42,889 nucleotides of DNA from a virus, in the IMG/VR virus record IMGVR_UViG_3300005511_000846, positions 1-42,889 of that record, one strand, 5' to 3'. The notes under the pieces were generated by a model. It had not been told where the DNA came from and did not search any database. It was given only the letters and a program-made list of their open reading frames with translations. Shown here one piece after another: positions 13,272 to 20,347 of this stretch (position 1 is its first letter; every line of letters begins with the position of its first letter). The position numbers were made by a program, and so were the translations under genes.

Positions 13272-14734
13272 CCAACAATTATGCGCTCATCGAAGAGCGC
13301 TCCCGCGAGATCGTCTCAACCATCCAGCGCGACGGGTTCTATCTTTGCCCGAATGCGGGAATGCTGAAGACATGCATCCGCATGTGCACCAAGGGCCTGC
13401 TGGAAAGGGACACGAAGGACGGCAATCGTTTTACCTTCACAGCCAAGGGCAAGACGCTGCACGGCGCGACGAAGTCGGCGCCAGATACCCCTGCGTTCAT
13501 CGTGACACCGGGTCAGCGGCTCAAGCATCACGCGCTTGCCAACCTGTTCCCGATGCTGAGCGACGGCGAGCTCAACGAGCTTTCCCAGGATATCGCGGAA
13601 CGCGGTCAGGAAAACCCGGTCTGGATCTACCAGGGCGAGATCATCGACGGCCGAAACCGCGAGGAAGCGTGCCACCGCGCCGGGATCGTGCCACGGTACA
13701 GCGAATATCGCGGCGACGACCCGCTTGGTTTCGTTCTGTCGCTCAACCTGCGGCGGCGACACCTGACGGAAAGCCAGCGCGCCATGGTCGCCGCAAAGAT
13801 TGTTGACTGGGAGCGCGGCCTCAATCAGGCAACCGCCGGGTCAGCAAATTTGCCGACCCGGGAAGCGGCACGCAGGCTGTCGATTTCCGAACGGGCCGTG
13901 ATCTCCGCCAAGCGTATCCGCGAGCATGGCTCCGAAGCCCTGGTGCGGGCTATCGACACCGGCAAGATTTCCGTCAGCGCAGGCGCCGAACTGAGCTACC
14001 TGGAGCGGCAGGAGCAGGAAAAGGCCCTGCGCACCGAAGAAAAGCAGATCATCGCCCGGGCCAAGGAAATTCGAACCGACCGAATGGCGAAAAAGCGCGC
14101 GGTTCGCCTCGGTCTGATCAGCTTCGTCGCCGAGCGCGGCAGTATGACGGCCGGCGAGATGCCGCGCGCCGCATTTCCGGTCGGCTATGCGGACCCTCCG
14201 TGGGAGCAGGAGGCGTGGAGCGACGAGACAGGCCAGGACAAGGGCCTGCTCTACCCATCCATGCCGCTCGACGAGATCAAGGCGCTCTGCGCGGGAGAGA
14301 GTAGCCCGTTCACGCCGGATGCGGTGGTGCATCTCTGGGTGCCGAGCAATCGGGTCGACGATGGTATCGAAGTCCTGCGGGCATGGGGTTTCGAGTTCGT
14401 CACGATCTGGACCTGGGACAAGGAAGACATGGGCATGGGTCGGTGGCTTCGCGACCAGACGGAACACATCCTGATCGGCAAGCGCGGCAATTTCCCCGGC
14501 CTTCTTCCCGGCACGCAGCCGCGCAGCCTGCATCGGGAAAAGAAGGGTGAGCATAGCCGAAAACCGGTCTTCTTCGCGGAGGAGATCGACCGCCTTTATC
14601 CCGACATGCGCAAGATCGAGCTGTTTCAGCGGCGTGACAGCCTCGTCGATGGCGACGTCCGGCTTAACGGCAAATGGCACTTCTGGGGATTCGAGGCGGG
14701 CGAACCCGACGAGAGCCGGGAGGCTGCTGAATGA
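13268..14734 (+). CDS. Fusion of winged helix, ParB-like domain and MT-A70 adenine methyltransferase
   Basis: A 488-aa, three-part protein. Residues 1-70 form a winged-helix-like unit ending FTFTAKGKTLHG. Residues 88-220 are a ParB/Spo0J-type domain (LSDGELNELSQDIAERGQEN, IIDGRNREEACHRAGI, then HTH TREAARRLSISERAVISAKR). Residues 300-480 are an MT-A70 N6-adenine methyltransferase with catalytic DPPW at 309-312 and PSMPLDEIKALC, IWTWDKED and EHILIGKRG motifs. It probably methylates adenine in phage or host DNA, with the ParB part giving DNA binding. Protection from restriction and a role in replication or partition are both possible. Coupled by ATGA overlaps on both sides. Confidence 0.9.
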   Translation: MTNNYALIEERSREIVSTIQRDGFYLCPNAGMLKTCIRMCTKGLLERDTKDGNRFTFTAKGKTLHGATKSAPDTPAFIVTPGQRLKHHALANLFPMLSDGELNELSQDIAERGQENPVWIYQGEIIDGRNREEACHRAGIVPRYSEYRGDDPLGFVLSLNLRRRHLTESQRAMVAAKIVDWERGLNQATAGSANLPTREAARRLSISERAVISAKRIREHGSEALVRAIDTGKISVSAGAELSYLERQEQEKALRTEEKQIIARAKEIRTDRMAKKRAVRLGLISFVAERGSMTAGEMPRAAFPVGYADPPWEQEAWSDETGQDKGLLYPSMPLDEIKALCAGESSPFTPDAVVHLWVPSNRVDDGIEVLRAWGFEFVTIWTWDKEDMGMGRWLRDQTEHILIGKRGNFPGLLPGTQPRSLHREKKGEHSRKPVFFAEEIDRLYPDMRKIELFQRRDSLVDGDVRLNGKWHFWGFEAGEPDESREAAE

Positions 14735-15015
14735 GCGCCCCTCCGACCTATACCGATATTTCCGACTGCGGGACATCCCAGGAACTGGCGCGCTGGCTGC
14801 TTCGATGCCCGCTTGCCGTGCTGCAGGCCGATCAAGGGTTCATCCGCCGCTGGCTGCAGGCGGCCGGGTTCCGCGATGGCCTGTCCTATCTCGACATCAT
14901 TCTTTCCGTCCTCCGCGAAGAGCGGCGCGAGGACGGAAACCTTGCACACACTATGGCCTTCGCCACCGCGAACTGGCGCCTCTGGCGCGTCGCGGATGGC
15001 CTTGAGCCGCGCTGA
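14731..15015 (+). CDS. Hypothetical protein between two methyltransferase genes (94 aa)
   Basis: The 94-aa product begins MSAPPTYTDISDCGTSQELA and is helical after residue 20 (RWLLRCPLAVLQADQGFIRR, then FRDGLSYLDIILSVLREERR). I do not recognise the family. ATG 14731 overlaps the MT-A70 stop as ATGA, and it ends 12 bases before the C5-methyltransferase start, so it is co-expressed with both. It may be an accessory factor of one of them, but that is only context. Confidence 0.7.
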   Translation: MSAPPTYTDISDCGTSQELARWLLRCPLAVLQADQGFIRRWLQAAGFRDGLSYLDIILSVLREERREDGNLAHTMAFATANWRLWRVADGLEPR

Positions 15016-15027
15016 GGGGACCCGCGC

Positions 15028-17139
15028 ATGAACATGCATTCAACGTTATTTGGGGACGCGTCCACATCCGAGGTATTTCGCGATTACGGCCGTGCACCGC
15101 CGATGATCGTGGACAGTTTCGCGGGCGGCGGAGGGGCGTCCACGGGGATCGAGATGGCGCTCGGGCGCTCGCCCGATATCGCGATCAACCACAATCCGGC
15201 GGCTCTGGCGCTGCATGCGGCAAACCACCCCGAAACGCTTCACCTTTCTGAAAACGTCTACAAGGTCGATCCGCTCGATTATCTCGCTGGCCGTCATATC
15301 GGTCTCATGCACTTCTCGCCCGATTGCAAGCACTTCTCCAAGGCCAAAGGCGGCAAGCCGGTGGAGCGCAATATCCGCGATCTCGCATGGATCATTCCCG
15401 GATGGGTCGAGCGCATCCAGAAAAGCGGCGGCAAGATCGACGTGATCACCATGGAGAACGTCGAGGAGTTCAAGGACTACGGGCCGTTGATCTCGACCGA
15501 CCGTGGCCTGATGCCCGATCCTGAACGCAAGGGCGAGACATTCCAGAAGTGGTGCAGGCAGCTCCGCCGGCTCGGTGCGAAGATATCCCATCGTGAGCTG
15601 CGCGCATGCGACTACGGTGCGCCAACCATCCGCAAGCGGCTGTTCATGATCATTCGTTTCGACGGGCAGAAGATCGTCTGGCCTACGCCGACCCACGGCG
15701 CGCCGGACGACCGGGACGTGATCGCCGGCCGCAAGCTGCCATGGCGCACCGCGGCGGAGATCATCGACTGGTCGCTGCCTTGCCCTTCCATCTTCGACAG
15801 CGCCGAGGATATCTTCCGGAAGTTCGGCCTGCGGGCTGTCCGCCCGTTGGCGGACAACACCATGGCTCGCGTGGCGCGTGGCATGTACCGGTATGTGCTG
15901 AATGCGATCCGTCCTTATCTGGTGAACCTCACGCATGGAGCGCGGCTGGAGGATGTTGCTGATCCCTTCAACACGATCACTGCAGCGCATAGAGGAGAGA
16001 AGGCGGTCGTCTCGCCTTCCGTAACCCGGTTCAATACGGGCGCCACGGGTCAGGATCTGCGCGAACCGCTTTCGACGATCACCGCAAACAGCTTCATCAA
16101 GAAGCCAGGGGGCGCGGCTCCTCTTGGTCTCATCGCGCCGCACCTGATGACGATGCGAAATTCCGGCAAGCCGTTCAACGGGGCAGATGAGCCGACGCAT
16201 ACGATCACCGCCGGAGGGGCAGGTCTTTCCGTGGTGGCGCCTGTCCTGACCCATGCGCAACAGGGAGGGCGCGTCCGTAGCGTCGAAAAACCGCACCACA
16301 CGATTACCGCCAGCAAGAAAGACCAGAACTCGGTCATCATCCCGACGCTGGTCGGCTGTGGCGGCCGTGCCGGACAGAGTCGACCGCGCGGCGGGGATGA
16401 GCCGATGGCGACGATCACCTCGAAGGCCGACGTATGCTCGGCGGTGGCGTTCATCGCGCAGCACAATATCGATGGCCACAGTGGCTTGGGCAATCCCGGT
16501 CGGTCGGCGGACGTCCCGCTTTCGACCGTGACGGCGACCGGCGCGCAGCAGGGCGTGGTCAGCGCCTTCATATCCCGCCAGTTCGGAACATCGACCGGGC
16601 ACGCGATCGACGAGCCGTCAGCGACGATCACAGCCGATGGCGGCGGAAAGTCGATGCTCGTCGCCCCTTACCTGCAGGCCTATTACGGCACGGGCGACGG
16701 GGGCGAGGAAAACCAGCCTGCACGCACGATTACGACGAAGGATAGGCACGGTCACGTAGAGGCTAGGCTCGACGTCCCGCCTTTCACCCCCGACCAGATG
16801 GCCCGCGCGCGCCAGGTCGCCGACTTCCTGCGGTCGCATGGCTTCTGGGACGAACGCGAGATCGTGACGCTGGAGATCGGCGACGAGACGTTCGTCATCG
16901 TCGATATCGGCATGCGCATGCTGACGCCGCGCGAGCTCTACAACGCGCAAGGATTCCCGCCGGACTACTTCATTGACGGCGTATGGACTGAGCCCGCATC
17001 CGGCGGCGAACCGGTGTGGATGCCGTTTCCGAAATCGGTCCAAGTCTCGTGCGTCGGCAATTCGGTGTCACCCTATCCCTATGCCGCGATCGTCGCGGCG
17101 AATTGCAATCACCTCGTGGTGAGACGGGAGGCGGCGTGA
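15028..17139 (+). CDS. DNA (cytosine-5) methyltransferase with a large repeated insert
   Basis: A 703-aa C5-cytosine methyltransferase. Visible motifs: I, VDSFAGGGGASTG (28-40); IV, FSPDCKHFS with nucleophile C100 (PDC in place of the usual PPC); VI, MENVEEF (142-148); VIII, a relaxed TIRKR (200-204); and X, VGNSVSPYPYA at the C-terminus. Between VIII and the C-terminal part lies a 250-residue region (about 312-575) with eight copies of a P-x-x-T-[I/V]-T element, each followed by a hydrophobic strand such as VVAPVL. It occupies the target-recognition slot, so the repeats may shape specificity. It likely protects phage DNA from restriction. Usual bacterial enzymes are 330-450 aa. Confidence 0.93.
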   Translation: MNMHSTLFGDASTSEVFRDYGRAPPMIVDSFAGGGGASTGIEMALGRSPDIAINHNPAALALHAANHPETLHLSENVYKVDPLDYLAGRHIGLMHFSPDCKHFSKAKGGKPVERNIRDLAWIIPGWVERIQKSGGKIDVITMENVEEFKDYGPLISTDRGLMPDPERKGETFQKWCRQLRRLGAKISHRELRACDYGAPTIRKRLFMIIRFDGQKIVWPTPTHGAPDDRDVIAGRKLPWRTAAEIIDWSLPCPSIFDSAEDIFRKFGLRAVRPLADNTMARVARGMYRYVLNAIRPYLVNLTHGARLEDVADPFNTITAAHRGEKAVVSPSVTRFNTGATGQDLREPLSTITANSFIKKPGGAAPLGLIAPHLMTMRNSGKPFNGADEPTHTITAGGAGLSVVAPVLTHAQQGGRVRSVEKPHHTITASKKDQNSVIIPTLVGCGGRAGQSRPRGGDEPMATITSKADVCSAVAFIAQHNIDGHSGLGNPGRSADVPLSTVTATGAQQGVVSAFISRQFGTSTGHAIDEPSATITADGGGKSMLVAPYLQAYYGTGDGGEENQPARTITTKDRHGHVEARLDVPPFTPDQMARARQVADFLRSHGFWDEREIVTLEIGDETFVIVDIGMRMLTPRELYNAQGFPPDYFIDGVWTEPASGGEPVWMPFPKSVQVSCVGNSVSPYPYAAIVAANCNHLVVRREAA

Positions 17140-18356
17140 ACGAGCCAGAACGCCACACAGCCTCCCGCGCATGGTCCTGGCGCCACGCGGTCGGCAAATC
17201 GGGCCTGCCGCCGATCACGCGGCTGGTGCTCCATACGCTCGGCCTCAAGATGGATGAGACCGGAGGGTCATGCTACCCGCCGATCTCCGAGCTTGTCGAC
17301 CTGACCGGCCTCGACAAGAAAACCGTGCTGAAACATCTCGACATCGCCGAGGAGAATGGCTGGATCGAGGTGGCGCAGCATGGCTTTCGCGGACAGAAAT
17401 GGAAGCGCAACGAGTATGTTGCGCGATGGCCGGGACGCGACCTGACGGGTGAAATTATCGCCGCCGATACTGCGCAAGGCGGTGGAGCTGTTCCACCACC
17501 TTGCGGAGAAAAGGTGGTGGAAATGGTTCCCGAAGGTGGTGGAAATGACGACCATAAGGTGGTGGAGCAGCTCCACCAAGATAAGATTCTTCCAGCTAAC
17601 TCTCCAGCTAACTCTCCAGCCGCTGGCGCGGAAGAGGGAGGATTGAAGCGGGTTGATCGAAAAAAGATCGAGCGTGAATTTACGCTCTGGTACGCCACCT
17701 GGAAGAAGGGCGATGTCGAGTTTGCACGCAACGCATGGTTCGCATTGCCGGATGAAGACCGAGCCGAATGCATCCAGCGGACCCCGGCCTACCTGCGGTG
17801 GGCGAAGTCCGAGGATATCATGGCGGCGGCCGTCTACCTAAAGAACCGGCATTGGAGGGATGTTCCAGACGAAGCGGTAGCACCCGCATCCCGTGGTATC
17901 GCCAAGGTCTGCGGCAAGCTCTGGATGGGAACGAGGCTTGCGGCGCTCTCGAAGGAGCCGACAGGGCGCATCATCGTCACGACGTTTGATGAGCGGCGTG
18001 TCGAGCGAGGCGAGATCACCATGGCAGCGCTGATGGCCGCCAAGCGCAAGGAGCATGGCTGGCCGCTTGTGACGGAGATGCGGGATCTTGCGAGGCGTGC
18101 GGAGCCGTTCATCACATCGCTGGCCATGCTGCCCAATGTCGAGAACTTCCGGCAGGTGAAGCGCGACAGCGATCTGTTCGCAGCCTGGGCGGACCTGCAT
18201 CAGCGCAGGGGTTGGCCGTTCATCGAGCGGCCGCCGGAGTACGTCTGGCTACCTCCTATTCCAGATGGTGCTGACAGCCTCGACGAGGCTGTCGAGGAGG
18301 CTCTCACCAATTTCCTTTCGACGATCAGCGAGGCGGGCAATGACGATGCAGCATAG
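17136..18356 (+). CDS. Winged-helix replication-initiator-like protein
   Basis: A 406-aa protein. Its N-terminal part (35-85: PITRLVLHTLGLKMDETGGS, then LVDLTGLDKKTVLKHLDIAE) is a helix-turn-helix domain of the type found in phage and plasmid replication initiators (lambda O/HTH_36-like). Residues 110-170 form a low-complexity linker encoded by repeated GGTGGTGGA DNA, and the C-terminal 230 residues are helical and unassigned. The start is GTG 17136, overlapping the methyltransferase stop (GTGA), with GGGAGG five bases upstream. Iterons inside the gene support an initiator role, as in lambda O. No helicase or helicase loader is recognised, so the host machinery is presumably recruited. Confidence 0.75.
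   Translation: MNEPERHTASRAWSWRHAVGKSGLPPITRLVLHTLGLKMDETGGSCYPPISELVDLTGLDKKTVLKHLDIAEENGWIEVAQHGFRGQKWKRNEYVARWPGRDLTGEIIAADTAQGGGAVPPPCGEKVVEMVPEGGGNDDHKVVEQLHQDKILPANSPANSPAAGAEEGGLKRVDRKKIEREFTLWYATWKKGDVEFARNAWFALPDEDRAECIQRTPAYLRWAKSEDIMAAAVYLKNRHWRDVPDEAVAPASRGIAKVCGKLWMGTRLAALSKEPTGRIIVTTFDERRVERGEITMAALMAAKRKEHGWPLVTEMRDLARRAEPFITSLAMLPNVENFRQVKRDSDLFAAWADLHQRRGWPFIERPPEYVWLPPIPDGADSLDEAVEEALTNFLSTISEAGNDDAA
17476..17620 (+). repeat. Iteron cluster inside the initiator gene; probable phage replication origin
   Basis: Direct AAGGTGGTGGA units lie at 17511-17521, 17533-17543 and 17556-17566 (spacing 22 and 23 bp), with a degenerate copy AAGGCGGTGGA at 17476-17486. Inverted copies are TCCACCACCTT (17492-17502) and TCCACCAAG (17572-17580). 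A 12-bp repeat CCAGCTAACTCT (17592-17603, 17604-17615) follows, next to the locally less GC-rich ATAAGATTCTTCC. Helically phased iterons in the middle of the initiator gene, flanked by an easier-to-melt stretch, is the lambda ori arrangement. Confidence 0.65.
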
Positions 18357-19017
18357 GCGCGGAAGCTTCCTACAGTTTCAGGGTCAGGACATCGAGATCC
18401 GCGACTTTGCGCTGACGAAGCTGGAGAACAGCAAGCGCTCGCTCGACATCCGAATCAGCCATATCGGAATGGCGTCGAAACGAATCGCTGACGAATATCC
18501 ACAGCTCGCGGCCTGGTTTTGCCTGCGGGTCGTCGCCGGACGCGAATTCCTTGTGGAAGAATCTCTGAAAAATGCGAGGGTCGATGCGCTTGTGCCGACC
18601 CGAAAAGGTGACAAGATCATGAAAAGGCACCGGATCATTCCGGCTCCGACGCTCCCTGTTCTGCCTGGTTATGTGCTGGTTAGATGCGTACCTTCCGCTG
18701 CCGCGATGGTTGGCTTAAGGCGGTTTGAACGGGTCCTTGACGTGGTTGGAACGCCAGAAAAGCCATACCGAGTCCCGGAGAAATTCGTTAGCAAGTTCAT
18801 CGAGAAAGCTGCTCTGGGTGAGTACGATCACAGGCCTCTTCCGCCTGTCGAATACGAGTTGGGACAGCGCGTTCGCGTCATCGACGGACCTTTCGCCAGC
18901 TTCCCCGGGTCGGTGATCGAGTTCGATGGCGAGAGTTGCCGGTTGAAGGTTGAGGTGATGATTTTCGGTCGAGAGACCCCCGTCGAATTAGATGTTGCAC
19001 AGATCGAAAAAGTGTGA
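18340..19017 (+). CDS. NusG/RfaH-like transcription elongation (antitermination) factor
   Basis: A 225-aa NusG-family protein. The NGN part is marked by AAWFCLRVVAGREFLVEESL and PTLPVLPGYVLVRC. The C-terminal KOW domain is marked by LGQRVRVIDGPFASFPGSVI and the closing strands ELDVAQIEKV. Proteins of this family bind RNA polymerase and modulate pausing and termination. ATG 18340 has GAGG seven bases upstream and overlaps the initiator gene. It is the last gene before the packaging and structural block, directly upstream of a hairpin terminator candidate, so it may be the switch that lets polymerase read into the late genes. Confidence 0.9.
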   Translation: MTMQHRRGSFLQFQGQDIEIRDFALTKLENSKRSLDIRISHIGMASKRIADEYPQLAAWFCLRVVAGREFLVEESLKNARVDALVPTRKGDKIMKRHRIIPAPTLPVLPGYVLVRCVPSAAAMVGLRRFERVLDVVGTPEKPYRVPEKFVSKFIEKAALGEYDHRPLPPVEYELGQRVRVIDGPFASFPGSVIEFDGESCRLKVEVMIFGRETPVELDVAQIEKV

Positions 19018-19239
19018 GTAAAAATCTCTCCACGGATGATCCTCTGATCCTGATTGCGAGCCTTTGAGTACCCGACTTGATCGTGGTGCGAGTGAAGCGA
19101 AAGCTTCCAGGTGGGTACGCCGGGAGGACCCAGGCCCAACAGCCTCCACAGCGGAGGCGCCGATTCAGGGCCAGTGCTACCGCTATGACCAGACGAATGA
19201 TAAGGCGGCCGAGAGGTCGCCTTTCGTGTATCTAAGGAT
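19018..19239 (+). promoter_or_regulatory. Gene-free leader between the NusG-like gene and the late genes
   Basis: A 222-bp region without a convincing gene. It contains a small hairpin (GCCTCC-ACAGC-GGAGGC near 19141-19157) and the stronger terminator-like hairpin described separately. No sigma-70 promoter stands out. Its position fits a leader where an antiterminator or late activator acts on RNA polymerase before packaging genes are transcribed. Confidence 0.4.
19202..19226 (+). terminator. Terminator-like hairpin before the packaging genes
   Basis: AAGGCGGCC (19202-19210) pairs with GGTCGCCTT (19215-19223) around a GAGA tetraloop, with one G-U pair. It is followed by TCGTGTATCT, a poor U-tract. 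It would terminate or pause transcription coming from the early genes just ahead of the HNH and terminase genes, a natural target for the NusG-like factor. Its efficiency is not predictable from sequence. Confidence 0.55.
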
Positions 19240-19608
19240 ATGGGACGCTCTCGCCTCTCCACCCTTAAACCCAAGCTATCCACCCTCGCACCTCGTATCG
19301 GTCGCCTGCCTAATGATGAGCGGGAACGTCATCGCGAGCGTGACCAGAACCTTGAACATCGCAAGTGGTACAAGACGGCACGGTGGCAGAAGCTGCGCAT
19401 GTCCGTCCTCGTCCGTGATCTCTTCACCTGCCAGATGGTCGGATGCGGGAAGATCGAGCCGGACACATCGCAGCTCGTAGCCGACCACAAGCGGCCGCAC
19501 CATGGTGATGAGAAGTTGTTCTGGGATGAACAGAACCTGCAGTGCCTGTGCAAGCCGTGCCACGACAGGCTGAAGCAGAAAGAGGAGCGAGCGCAGGCTC
19601 GTTGGTGA
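19240..19608 (+). CDS. HNH endonuclease of the packaging module
   Basis: A 122-aa HNH protein with a zinc-binding pair C64/C69 (CQMVGC), H83 in ADHKRPH, N99 and C104/C107-H108 in CLCKPCHDR. HNH proteins adjacent to terminase genes in HK97-like cos phages are established partners of the large terminase in cutting cos DNA. This one sits two genes upstream of the terminase pair. ATG 19240 has a modest AAGG site. A role in cos cleavage is likely but inferred from context. Confidence 0.9.
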   Translation: MGRSRLSTLKPKLSTLAPRIGRLPNDERERHRERDQNLEHRKWYKTARWQKLRMSVLVRDLFTCQMVGCGKIEPDTSQLVADHKRPHHGDEKLFWDEQNLQCLCKPCHDRLKQKEERAQARW

Positions 19609-19610
19609 TC

Positions 19611-19784
19611 ATGGCCGAAGTTAAGCTCGATGCAGGTCAACTGATGGACAGCTTGACGATCACGCTAAGCATGCCCAAGGCGTTCGGCCTTCGCATGTGG
19701 CTGGTCGGTCGCCTGATCCGGGTCGCTGCACTCATCAGCCCAGTCAAGGTCGAGGCGAAGCTCATCGACACCGACCAGGCCTGA
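19611..19784 (+). CDS. Small hypothetical protein between HNH and terminase genes (57 aa)
   Basis: MAEVKLDAGQLMDSLTITLS, then a hydrophobic helix AFGLRMWLVGRLIRVAALIS and a basic/acidic end VKVEAKLIDTDQA. Similar small proteins sit at this place in many rhizobial and caulobacter prophages and have no assigned role. The start is two bases after the HNH stop. The helix is amphipathic rather than clearly membrane-spanning. Confidence 0.7.
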   Translation: MAEVKLDAGQLMDSLTITLSMPKAFGLRMWLVGRLIRVAALISPVKVEAKLIDTDQA

Positions 19785-19792
19785 CCGACCAA

Positions 19793-19844
19793 GGGGGGGC
19801 GGGTCGAAAGTCTGGAAGACCGCCAACCCCTAGACCCGCACCCC
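19793..19844. other. Candidate cos site (GC-rich inverted repeat before terminase)
   Basis: GGGGGGCGGGTC (19794-19805) is repeated in inverse as GACCCGCACCCC (19833-19844), 11 of 12 bases matching, around GAAAGTCTGGAAGACCGCCA. It lies in the only gene-free gap between the HNH and small-terminase genes. In HK97-like cos phages the cohesive end lies in this region, and a GC-rich imperfect palindrome is the expected form. The nick positions cannot be read from sequence. Confidence 0.55.
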
Positions 19845-19867
19845 TCTCATTTGGAGATTTTTTTCTC

Positions 19868-20347
19868 GTGAGCCAGAATTTCGACCTCCTTGGTGACCCT
19901 ATTCCGGAGGGATGGGGCAAGAGGGGGCGTCCAGCGCATATCGCAACTGTAAAAAATCGCAACAAAGTCATACTGTTGCTAGCGCTCGGCTGGACGAACG
20001 CCCGGATCGCATCGGCGCTAGGCATAACCCAGCCGACTTTGCGGAAGAATTATTTTCAGGAGCTTCGGGCTCGCGAGGTTGCCCGCGACAGGCTCGATGC
20101 TGCCCGATACGAGTTGGCATGGGAACTTGCGAAGGAGGGTAATGTCGCCGCCTTCAAGGAGCTTGGCCGCATGATCGACGCCAGCGACCTGAAACTGACG
20201 CAGGATGCTTATCGCGACGACCGACCGGAGGAGCAAAAGCCGGAAAAGCCGCTCGGCAAGAAGGAGATGGCGGCGATCGAGGCGGAGACAGCCGGCGAGG
20301 ACAGCGAGTGGGGCGATGATCTTCGCTTCCGCACCACGGTTCAGTAA
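19868..20347 (+). CDS. terS: Terminase small subunit
   Basis: A 159-aa protein with an N-terminal helix-turn-helix (KVILLLALGWTNARIASALG, then ITQPTLRKNYFQELRAREVA) and a helical, acidic C-terminus. This matches DNA-recognition subunits that bind packaging sites and hand DNA to the large subunit. It is followed by the large terminase with a TAATG overlap. GTG 19868 is chosen because the product then begins MSQNFDLLGDPIPEGWGKRG; GGAGA lies ten bases upstream. Longer upstream frames run through the cos candidate and are rejected. Confidence 0.85.
   Translation: MSQNFDLLGDPIPEGWGKRGRPAHIATVKNRNKVILLLALGWTNARIASALGITQPTLRKNYFQELRAREVARDRLDAARYELAWELAKEGNVAAFKELGRMIDASDLKLTQDAYRDDRPEEQKPEKPLGKKEMAAIEAETAGEDSEWGDDLRFRTTVQ

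Noticed and set aside
15046-16602. A 518-aa minus-strand frame across the C5-methyltransferase
   Set aside because: It mirrors the codon pattern of the methyltransferase in a high-GC gene; Arg-rich with no domain.
17592-17620. CRISPR-like or satellite repeat
   Set aside because: Only 2.4 copies of a 12-bp unit inside a coding linker, with no spacers; interpreted with the iterons instead.
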